NCBI RefSeq assembly: GCF_910589235.1
Contig: NC_060955.1
Span: 9,878,837 to 9,942,836 of the forward strand
Source of the DNA: Vespa crabro
Lineage: Eukaryota > Arthropoda > Insecta > Hymenoptera > Vespidae
DNA: 64,000 nucleotides
Reading direction: 5' to 3'
This document shows positions 37,311 to 48,862 of the stretch, in pieces. The translations under genes and the position numbers were made by a program. The first letter of the stretch is position 1, and every line of letters starts with the position of its first letter. The notes beneath the pieces were generated by a model that was given only the letters and a program-made list of their open reading frames with translations, was not told where the DNA came from and did not search any database.

Positions 37311-40041
37311 TATAAAATCAATAAAATTGAACGAGATTTCAACTTTTCGTTTTTCGACGATACGCGTATATGAGCGAAAAATCGTATATACGATGCGAAA
37401 CAATGTTAAAACTTAGATTCCAATATAAAATAGATGTTTGATCTTATGAAATGCAATGTTCTGCATCGATTGGTAACATTTCTCAAACTGTGGCTCAAGT
37501 ATTACTAAAGATTTCACAAATTTAACTTCGCATATAGCGAAATTCGCGTATGTCGATTACGTTTTTCGATAAAAATCATATGAAAACGACTATTTAAACA
37601 TAGCAAAAACGTTATTTTCTTGTTATATTCTTTATTCTTCATCGATAGAATATAAAATCAATGAAATTGAACGAGATATCAACTTTTCGTTTTTCGACGA
37701 TACGAGTATATGAGCGTAAAATCTCATATACGAACGAAACAATGTTAAAACTTCGATTCCAATATAAAATAGATGTTTGATCTTATGAAATGCAATGTTC
37801 TGCATCGATTGGTAACATTTTTCAAACTTTGGCGCAAGTATTACTAAAGATTTCACGAAATTAACTTCGCGTATAGCGAAATTCGCGTATGTCGATTAAG
37901 TTTTCGATAAAAATCATATGAAAACGCCTATTTAAACATAGCAAACACGTTATATTCTTGTTATATTCTTTATTCTGCATCGTTAGAATATAAAATCAAT
38001 GAAATTGAACGAGATTTCAACTTTTCGTTTTTCTACGATACGCGTATATGAGCGAAAAATCGTATATACGATGCGAAACAATGTTAAAACTTTGATTCCA
38101 ATATAAAATAGATGTTTGATCTTATGAAATGCAATGTTCTGCATCGATTGGTAACATTTTTCAAACTGTGGCGCAAGTATTACAAAAGATTTCACGAATT
38201 TAACTTGGCGTATAGCGAAATTCGCGTATGTCGATTAAGTTTTTCGATAAAAATCATACGAAAACGCCCATTTAAACATAGCAAACACGTTATATTCTTG
38301 TTATATTCTTTATTCTTCATCGATAGAATATAAAATCAATGAAATTGAACGAGATTTCACCTTTTCGTTTTTCGACGATACGCGTATATGAGCGAAAAAA
38401 CTCATATACGAACGAAACAATGTTAAAACTTCGATTCCATTATAAAATAGATGTTTGATCTTATGAAATGCAATGTTCTGCATCGATTGGTAACATTTCT
38501 CAAACTGTGGCTCAAGTATTACTAAAGATTTCACAAATTTAACTTCGCATATAGCGAAATTCGCGTATTTCGATTACGTTTTTCGATAAAAATCATATGA
38601 AAACAACTATTTAAACATAGCAAAAACGTTATTTTCTTGTTATATTCTTTATTCTTCATCGATAGAATATAAAATCAATGAAATTGAACGAGATATCAAC
38701 TTTTCGTTTTTCGACGATACGAGTATATGAGCGTAAAATCTCATATACGAACGAAACAATGTTAAAACTTCGATTCCAATATAAAATAGATGTTTGATCT
38801 TATGAAATGCAATGTTCTGCATCGATTGGTAACATTTTTCAAACTGTGGCGCAAGTATTACAAAAGATTTCACGAATTTAACTTGGCGTATAGCGAAATT
38901 CGCGTATGTCGATTACGTTTTTCGATAAAAATCATATGAAAACGACTATTTAAACATAGCAAAAACGTTATTTTCTTGTTATATTCTTTATTCTTCATCG
39001 ATAGAATATAAAATCAATGAAATTGAACGAGATATCAACTTTTCGTTTTTCGACGATACGAGTATATGAGCGTAAAATCTCATATACGAACGAAACAATG
39101 TTAAAACTTCGATTCCAATATAAAATAGATGTTAGATCTTATGAAATGCAATGTTCTGCATCGATTGGTAACATTTTTCAATCTTTGGCGCAAGTATTAC
39201 TAAAGATTTCACGAAATTAACTTCGCGTATAGCGAAATTCGCGTATGTCGATTAAGTTTTCGATAAAAATCATATGAAAACGCCTATTTAAACATAGCAA
39301 ACACGTTATATTCTTGTTATATTCTTTATTCTGCATCGTTAGAATATAAAATCAATGAAATTGAACGAGATTACAACTTTTCGTTTTTCTACGATACGCG
39401 TATATGAGCGAAAAATCGTATATACGATGCGAAACAATGTTAAAACTTTGATTCCAATATAAAATAGATGTTTGATCTTATGAAATGCAATGTTCTGCAT
39501 CGATTGGTAACATTTTTCAAACTGTGGCGCAAGTATTACAAAAGATTTCACGAATTTAACTTGGCGTATAGCGAAATTCGCGAATGTCGATTAAGTTTTT
39601 CGATAGAAATCATACGAAAACGCCCATTTAAACATAGCAAACACGTTATATTCTTGTTATATTCTTTATTCTTCATCGATAGAATATAAAATCAATGAAA
39701 TTGAACGAGATTTCACCTTTTCGTTTTTCGACGATACGCGTATATGAGCGAAAAAACTCATATACGAACGAAACAATGTTAAAACTTCGATTCCAATATA
39801 AAATAGATGTTTGATCTTATGAAATGCAATGTTCTGCATCGATTGGTAACATTTTTCAAACTGTGGCGCAAGTATTACTAAAGATTTCACGAAATTAACT
39901 TCGCGTATAGCGAAATTCGCGTATGTCGATTAAGTTTTTCGATAAAAATCATACGAAAACGCCTATTTAAACATAGCAAACACGTTATATTCTTGTTATA
40001 TTCTTTATTCTGCGTCGATAGAATATAAAATCAATGAAAAT
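37311..40041. repeat. Monomers m111-m118: pieces of the 13-mer/6-mer material, one fused monomer
   Basis: Starts are 37329, 37669, 38007, 38347, 38686, 39025, 39363 and 39703; boxes B, A, B, A, A, A, B, A. m111-m113 match 31900-32917 (offset 5,429) and 34275-34952 (offset 3,394). m114 is a fusion: front GAAAAAACTCATATACG as at 32918, back TCTCAAACTGTGGCTC as at 33257, so one monomer is missing relative to the 6-mer. m116-m118 (GTTAGATC with CAATCTTTGG, TTACAAC, GCGAATGTCG, GAAAAAACTC) recur at 43775-44791, offset 4,750. Confidence 0.83.
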
Positions 40042-43000
40042 GAACGAGATTTCAACTTTTCGTTTTTCGACGATACGCGTATATGAGCGAAAAATAGTAT
40101 ATACCATGCGAAACAATGTTAAAACTTCGATTCCAATATAAAATAGATGTTTGATCTCATGAAATGCAATGTTCTGCATCGATTGGTAACATTTTTCAAA
40201 CTGTGGCGCAAGTATTACAAAAGATTTCACGAATTTAACTTCGCGTATAGCGAAATTCGAATATGTCGATTAAGTTTTTCGATAAAAATCATATGAAAGC
40301 GCCTATTTAAACATAGCAAACACGTTATATTCTTGTTATATTCTTTATTCTTCATCGATAGAATATAAAATCAATGAAATTGAACGAGATTTCAACTTTT
40401 CGTTTTTCGACGATACGCGTATATGAGCGAAAAATCGTATATAGGATGCGAAACAATGTTAAAACTTAGATTCCAATATAAAATAGATGTTTGATCTTAA
40501 GAAATGCAATGTTCTGCATCGATTGGTAACATTTATTAAACTGTGGCTCAAGTATTACTAAAGATTTCACAAATTTAACTTCGCATATAGCGAAATTCGC
40601 GTATGTCGATTACGTTTTTCGATAAAAATCATATGAAAACGACTATATAAACATAGCAAAAACGTTATTTTCTTGTTATATTCTTTATTCTTCATCGATA
40701 GAATATAAAATCAATGAAATTGAACGAGATATCAACTTTTCGTTTTTCTACGATACGCGTATATGAGCGAAAAATCGAATATACGATGCGAAACAATGTT
40801 AAAACTTTGATACCAATATAAAATAGATGTTTGATCTTATGAAATGCAATGTTCTGCATCGATTGGTAACATTTTTCAAACTGTGGCGCAAGTATTACTA
40901 AAGATTTCACGAAATTAACTTCGCGTATAGCGAAATACGCGGATGTCAATTAAGTTTTTCGATAAAAATCATATGAAAACGCCTATTTAAACATAGCAAA
41001 CACGTTATATTCTTGTTATATTCTTTATTCTGCGTCGATAGAATATAAAATCAATAAAATTGAACGAGATTTCAACTTTTCGTTTTTCGACGATACGCGT
41101 ATATGAGCGAAAAATCGTATATACGATGCGAAACAATGTTAAAACTTAGATTCCAATATAAAATAGATGTTTGATCTTATGAAATGCAATGTTCTGCATC
41201 GATTGGTAACATTTCTCAAACTGTGGCTCAAGTATTACTAAAGATTTCACAAATTTAACTTCGCATATAGCGAAATTCGCGTATGTCGATTACGTTTTTC
41301 GATAAAAATCATATGAAAACGACTATTTAAACATAGCAAAAACGTTATTTTCTTGTTATATTCTTTATTCTTCATCGATAGAATATAAAATCAATGAAAT
41401 TGAACGAGATATCAACTTTTCGTTTTTCGACGATACGAGTATATGAGCGTAAAATCTCATATACGAACGAAACAATGTTAAAACTTCGATTCCAATATAA
41501 AATAGATGTTTGATCTTATGAAATGCAATGTTCTGCATCGATTGGTAACATTTTTCAAACTTTGGCGCAAGTATTACTAAAGATTTCACGAAATTAACTT
41601 CGCGTATAGCGAAATTCGCGTATGTCGATTAAGTTTTCGATAAAAATCATATGAAAACGCCTATTTAAACATAGCAAACACGTTATATTCTTGTTATATT
41701 CTTTATTCTGCATCGTTAGAATATAAAATCAATGAAATTGAACGAGATTTCAACTTTTCGTTTTTCTACGATACGCGTATATGAGCGAAAAATCGTATAT
41801 ACGATGCGAAACAATGTTAAAACTTTGATTCCAATATAAAATAGATGTTTGATCTTATGAAATGCAATGTTCTGCATCGATTGGTAACATTTTTCAAACT
41901 GTGGCGCAAGTATTACAAAAGATTTCACGAATTTAACTTGGCGTATAGCGAAATTCGCGTATGTCGATTAAGTTTTTCGATAAAAATCATACGAAAACGC
42001 CCATTTAAACATAGCAAACACGTTATATTCTTGTTATATTCTTTATTCTTCATCGATAGAATATAAAATCAATGAAATTGAACGAGATTTCACCTTTTCG
42101 TTTTTCGACGATACGCGTATATGAGCGAAAAAACTCATATACGAACGAAACAATGTTAAAACTTCGATTCCAATATAAAATAGATGTTTGATCTTATGAA
42201 ATGCAATGTTCTGCATCGATTGGTAACATTTTTCAAACTGTGGCGCAAGTATTACTAAAGATTTCACGAAATTAACTTCGCGTATAGCGAAATTCGCGTA
42301 TGTCGATTAAGTTTTTCGATAAAAATCATACGAAAACGCCTATTTAAACATAGCAAACACGTTATATTCTTGTTGTATTCTTTATTCTTCATCGATAGAA
42401 TATAAAATCAATGAAATTGAACGAGATTTCACCTTTTCGTTTTTCGACGATACGCGTATATGATCGAAAAATCTCATATACGAACGAAACAATGTTAAAA
42501 CTTCGATGCCAATATAAAATAGATGTTTGATCTTATGAAATGCAATGTTCTGCATCGATTGGTAACATTTCTCAAACTGTGGCTCAAGTATTACTAAAGA
42601 TTTCACAAATTTAACTTCGCATATATCGAAATTCGCGTATGTCGATTACGTTTTTCGATAAAAATCATATGAAAACGACTATTTAAACATAGCAAAAACG
42701 TTATTTTCTTGTTATATTCTTTATTCTTCATCGATAGAATATAAAATCAATGAATTTGAACGAGATATCAACTTTTCGTTTTTCGACGATACGAGTATAT
42801 GAGCGTAAAATCTCATATACGAACGAAACAATGTTAAAACTTCGATTCCAATATAAAATAGATGTTTGATCTTATGAAATGCAATGTTCTGCATCGATTG
42901 GTAACATTTTTCAAACTGTGGCGCAAGTATTACAAAAGATTTCACGAATTTAACTTGGCGTATAGCGAAATTCGCGTATGTCGATTAAGTTTTTCGATAA

Positions 43001-43096
43001 AAATCATACGAAAACGCGCATTTAAACATAGCAAACACGTTATATTCTTGTTATATTCTTTATTCTTCATCGATAGAATATAAAATCAATGAAATT
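40042..43096. repeat. Monomers m119-m127: ~3-kb segment copied from 30.9-33.9 kb
   Basis: Starts are 40042, 40382, 40722, 41062, 41402, 41740, 42080, 42419 and 42758. All nine lie 9,162 bp from m92-m100 and carry the same markers in the same order (AGTATATACC, TATAGGATG with CTTAAGAAATG, CGAATATACG with GCGGATGTCAATTAAG, the H2 unit, GAGTATATGAGCG, TCTACGATACG with CTTGGCG, GAAAAAACTC, GATGCC, GAGTATATG). Small differences: GATCTCATG at 40157, TACGCGGATG at 40936, GATCGAAAAATC at 42463 and GCGCATTT at 43016. After m127 the types no longer correspond. Confidence 0.87.
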
Positions 43097-46000
43097 GAAC
43101 GAGATTTCACCTTTTCGTTTTTCGACGATACGCGTATATGAGCGAAAAAACTCATATACGAACGAAACAATGTTAAAACTTCGATTCCAATATAAAATAG
43201 ATGTTTGATCTTATGAAATGCAATGTTCTGCATCGATTGGTAACATTTTTCAAACTGTGGCGCAAGTATTACTAAAGATTTCACGAAATTAACTTCGCGT
43301 ATAGCGAAATTCGCGTATGTCGATTAAGTTTTTCGATAAAAATCATACGAAAACGCCTATTTAAACATAGCAAACACGTTATATTCTTGTTGTATTCTTT
43401 ATTCTTCATCGATAGAATATAAAATCAATGAAATTGAACGAGATTTCACCTTTTCGTTTTTCGACGATACGCGTATATGAGCGAAAAATCTCATATACGA
43501 ACGAAACAATGTTAAAACTTCGATACCAATATAAAATAGATGTTTGATCTTATGAAATGCAATGTTCTGCATCGATTGGTAACATTTCTCAAACTGTGGC
43601 TCAAGTATTACTAAAGATTTCACAAATTTAACTTCGCATATAGCGAAATTCGCGTATGTCGATTACGTTTTTCGATAAAAATCATATGAAAACGACTATT
43701 TAAACATAGCAAAAACGTTATTTTTTTGTTATATTCTTTATTCTTCATCGATAGAATATAAAATCAATGAAATTGAACGAGATATCAACTTTTCGTTTTT
43801 CGACGATACGAGTATATGAGCGTAAAATCTCATATACGAACGAAACAATGTTAAAACTTCGATTCCAATATAAAATAGATGTTAGATCTTATGAAATGCA
43901 ATGTTCTGCATCGATTGGTAACATTTTTCAATCTTTGGCGCAAGTATTACTAAAGATTTCACGAAATTAACTTCGCGTATAGCGAAATTCGCGTATGTCG
44001 ATTAAGTTTTCGATAAAAATCATATGAAAACGCCTATTTAAACATAGCAAACACGTTATATTCTTGTTATATTCTTTATTCTGCATCGTTAGAATATAAA
44101 ATCAATGAAATTGAACGAGATTACAACTTTTCGTTTTTCTACGATACGCGTATATGAGCGAAAAATCGTATATACGATGCGAAACAATGTTAAAACTTTG
44201 ATTCCAATATAAAATAGATGTTTGATCTTATGAAATGCAATGTTCTGCATCGATTGGTAACATTTTTCAAACTGTGGCGCAAGTATTACAAAAGATTTCA
44301 CGAATTTAACTTGGCGTATAGCGAAATTCGCGAATGTCGATTAAGTTTTTCGATAAAAATCATACGAAAACGCCCATTTAAACATAGCAAACACGTTATA
44401 TTCTTGTTATATTCTTTATTCTTCATCGATAGAATATAAAATCAATGAAATTGAACGAGATTTCACCTTTTCGTTTTTCGACGATACGCGTATATGAGCG
44501 AAAAAACTCATATACGAACGAAACAATGTTAAAACTTCGATTCCAATATAAAATAGATGTTTGATCTTATGAAATGCAATGTTCTGCATCGATTGGTAAC
44601 ATTTTTCAAACTGTGGCGCAAGTATTACTAAAGATTTCACGAAATTAACTTCGCGTATAGCGAAATTCGCGTATGTCGATTAAGTTTTTCGATAAAAATC
44701 ATACGAAAACGCCTATTTAAACATAGCAAACACGTTATATTCTTGTTGTATTCTTTATTCTTCATCGATAGAATATAAAATCAATGAAATTGAACGAGAT
44801 TTCACCTTTTCGTTTTTCGACGATACGCGTATATGAGCGAAAAATCTCATATACGAACGAAACAATGTTAAAACTTCGATGCCAATATAAAATAGATGTT
44901 TGATCTTATGAAATGCAATGTTCTGCATCGATTGGTTACATTTTTCAAACTGTGGCGCAAGTATTACAAAAGATTTCACGAATTTAACTTCGCGTATTGC
45001 GAAATTCGCGTATGTCGATTACGTTTTTCGATAAAAATCATATGAAAACGCCTATTTAAACATAGCAAACACGTTATATTCTTGTTATATTCTTTATTCT
45101 GCGTCTATAGAATATAAAATCAATAAAATTGAACGAGATTTCAACTTTTCGTTTTTCGACGATACGCGTATATGAGCGAAAAATAGAATATACGATGCGA
45201 AACAATGTTAAAACTTCGATTCCAATATAAAATAGATGTTTGATCTTATGAAATGCAATGTTCTGCATCGATTGGTAACATTTTTCAAACTGTGGCGCAA
45301 GTATTACTAAAGATTTCACGAAATTAACTTCGCGTATAGCGAAATTCACGTATGTCGATTAAGTTTTTCGATAAAAATCATATGAAAACGCCTATTTAAA
45401 CATAGCAAACACGTTATATTCTTGTTATATTCTTTATTCTTCATCGATAGAATATAAAATCAATGAAATTGAACGAGATTTCAACTTTTCGTTTTTCGAC
45501 GATACGCGTATATGAGCGAAAAATCGTATATACGATGCGAAACAATGTTAAAACTTAGATTCCAATATAAAATAGATGTTTCATCTTATGAAATGCAATG
45601 TTCTGCATCGATTGGTAACATTTCTCAACCTGTGGCTCAAGTATTACTAAAGATTTCACAAATTTAACTTCGCATATAGCGAAATTCGCGTATGTCGATT
45701 ACGTTTTTCGATAAAAATCATATGAAAACGACTATTTAAACATAGCAAAAACGTTATTTTCTTGTTATATTCTTTATTCTTCATCGATAGAATATAAAAT
45801 CAATGAAATTGAACGAGATATCAACTTTTCGTTTTTCGACGATACGCGTATATGAGCGTAAAATCTCATATACGAACGAAACAATGTTAAAACTTCGATT
45901 CCAATATAAAATAGATGTTTGATCTTATGAAATGCAATGTTCTGCATCGATTGGTAACATTTTTCAAACTTTGGCGCAAGTATTACTAAAGATTTCACGA

Positions 46001-46149
46001 TATTAACTTCGCGTATAGCGAAATTCGCGTATGTCGATTAAGTTTTTCGATAAAAATCATACGAAAACGCCCATTTAAACATAGCAAACACGTTATATTC
46101 TTGTTATATTCTTTATTCTTCATCGATAGAATATAAAATCAATGAAATT
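43097..46149. repeat. Monomers m128-m136: local 3-mer echo, then a unit recopied at 49.4 kb
   Basis: Starts are 43097, 43436, 43775, 44113, 44453, 44792, 45131, 45471 and 45811; boxes A, A, A, B, A, A, B, B, A. m128-m130 resemble m125-m127 at about 1,017 bp. From roughly 44000 to 46140 the sequence is repeated at 49430-51565 (offset 5,425-5,426), with the shared rare words AAATTCACGTATG, GTTTCATC with CTCAACCTGTGG, and CACGATATTAAC. Confidence 0.84.
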
Positions 46150-48862
46150 GAACGAGATTTCACCTTTTCGTTTTTCGACAATACGCGTATATGAGCGAAA
46201 AATCGTATATACGATGCGAAACAATGTTAAAACTTAGATTCCAATATAAAATAGATGTTTGATCTTATGAAATGCAATGTTCTGCATCGATTGGTAACAT
46301 TTCTCAAACTGTGGCTCAAGTATTACTAAAGATTTCACAAATTTAACTTCGCATATAGCGAAATTCGCTTATGTCGATTACGTTTTTCGATAAAAATCAT
46401 ATGAAAACGACTATTTAAACATAGCAAAAACGTTATTTTCTTGTTATATTCTTTATTCTTCATCGATAGAATATAAAATCAATGAAATTGAACGAGATAT
46501 CAACTTTTCGTTTTTCGACTATACGCGTATATGAGCGTAAAATCTCATATACGAACGAAACAATGTTAAAACTTCGATTCCAATATAAAATAGATGTTTG
46601 ATCTTATGAAATGCAATGTTCTGCATCGATTGGTAACATTTTTCAAACTTTGGCGCAAGTATTACTAAAGATTTCACGATATTAACTTCGCGTATAGCGA
46701 AATTCGCGTATGTCGATTAAGTTTTTCGATAAAAATCATATGAAAACGACTATTTAAACATAGCAAAAACGTTATTTTCTTGTTATATTCTTTATTCTTC
46801 ATCGATAGAATATAAAATCAATGAAATTGAACGAGATATCAACTTTTCGTTTTTCGACGATACGCGAATATGAGCGAAAAATCTCATATACGAACGAAAC
46901 AATGTTAAAACTTCGATTCCAATATAAAATAGATGTTTGATCTTATGAAATGCAATGTTCTGCATCGATTGGTAACATTTTTCAAACTGTGGCGCAAGTA
47001 TTACTAACGATTTCACGAAATTAACTTCGCGTATAGCGAAATTCGCGTATGTCGATAAAGTTTTTCGATAAAAATCATATGAAAACGCCTATTTAAACAT
47101 AGCAAACACGTTATATTCTTGTTATATTCTTTATTCTGCGTCGATAGAATATAAAATCAATAAAATTGAACGAGATATCAACTTTTCGTTTTTCGACTAT
47201 ACGCGTATATGAGCGTAAAATCTCATATACGAACGAAACAATGTTAAAACTTCGATTCCAATATAAAATAGATGTTTGATCTTATGAAATGCAATGTTCT
47301 GCATCGATTGGTAACATTTTTCAAACTTTGGCGCAAGTATTACTAAAGATTTCACGATATTAACTTCGCGTATAGCGAAATTCGCGTATGTCGATTAAGT
47401 TTTTCGATAAAAATCATATGAAAACGACTATTTAAACATAGCAAAAACGTTATTTTCTTGTTATATTCTTTATTCTTCATCGATAGAATATAAAATCAAT
47501 GAAATTGAACGAGATATCAACTTTTCGTTTTTCGACGATACGCGAATATGAGCGAAAAATCTCATATACGAACGAAACAATGTTAAAACTTCGATTCCAA
47601 TATAAAATAGATGTTTGATCTTATGAAATGCAATGTTCTGCATCGATTGGTAACATTTTTCAAACTGTGGCGCAAGTATTACTAACGATTTCACGAAATT
47701 AACTTCGCGTATAGCGAAATTCGCGTATGTCGATAAAGTTTTTCGATAAAAATCATATGAAAACGCCTATTTAAACATAGCAAACACGTTATATTCTTGT
47801 TATATTCTTTATTCTGCGTCGATAGAATATAAAATCAATAAAATTGAACGAGATTTCAACTTTTCGTTTTTCGACGATACGCGTATATGAGCGAAAAATA
47901 GTATATACGATGCGAAACAATGTTAAAACTTCGATTCCAATATAAAATAGATGTTTGATCTTATGAAATGCAATGTTCTGCATCGATTGGTAACATTTTT
48001 CAAACTGTGGCGCAAGTATTACTAAAGATTTCACGAAATTAACTTCGCGTATAGCAAATTCGCGTATGTCAATTAAGTTTTTCGATAAAAATCATATGAA
48101 AACGCCTATTTAAACATAGCAAACACGTTATATTCTTGTTACATTCTTTATTCTTCATCGATAGAATATAAAATCAATGAAATTGAACGAGATTTCAAAT
48201 TTCGTTTTTCGACGATACGCGTATATGAGCGAAAAATCGTATATACAATGCGAAACAATGTTAAAACTTCGATTCCAATATAAAATAGATGTTTGATCTT
48301 ATGAAATGCAATGTTCTGCATCGATTGGTAACATTTTTCAAACTTTGGCGCAAGTATTACTAAAGATTTCACGATATTAACTTCGCGTATAGCGAAATTC
48401 GCGTATGTCGATTAAGTTTTTCGATAAAAATCATATGAAAACGACTATTTAAACATAGCAAAAACGTTATTTTCTTGTTATATTCTTTATTCTTCATCGA
48501 TAGAATATAAAATCAATGAAATTGAACGAGATATCAACTTTTCGTTTTTCGACGATACGCGAATATGAGCGAAAAATCTCATATACGAACGAAACAATGT
48601 TAAAACTTCGATTCCAATATAAAATAGATGTTTAATCTTATGAAATGCAATGTTCTGCATCGATTGGTAACATTTTTCAAACTGTGGCGCAAGTATTACT
48701 AACGATTTCACGAAATTAACTTCGCGTATAGCGAAATTCGCGTATGTCGATAAAGTTTTTCGATAAAAATCATATGAAAACGCCTGTTTAAACATAGCAA
48801 ACACGTTATATTCTTGTTATATTCTTTATTCTGCGTCGATAGAATATAAAATCAATAAAATT
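46150..48862. repeat. Monomers m137-m144: 678-bp A/A dimers, third copy displaced
   Basis: Starts are 46150, 46490, 46829, 47168, 47507, 47846, 48185 and 48524. The pair m138-m139 (CGACTATACG with CGATATTAAC; then GCGAATATGAGCG with ACTAACGATTTC and GTCGATAAAG) repeats directly as m140-m141, and again from the back of m143 through m144. m142-m143 interrupt the third copy; m142 has lost a G in the dyad (TATAGCAAATTCG) and m143 carries the one-base-short CAAATTTCG head and CGTATATACAATG. An unusually long chance open frame (105 codons, complement of 48487-48804) arises here because GATTAAG became GATAAAG. Confidence 0.84.

Noticed and set aside
39017..39220. Plus-strand 67-codon open frame starting ATGAAATTGAACGAG
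   Set aside because: It occurs in scattered monomers of several types, differs by chance stops, and shows no sign of selection on codon positions.
48487..48804. Longest open frame, 105 codons on the minus strand
   Set aside because: It is the usual 74-codon frame extended upstream because GATTAAG became GATAAAG. It shows nothing gene-like beyond length.
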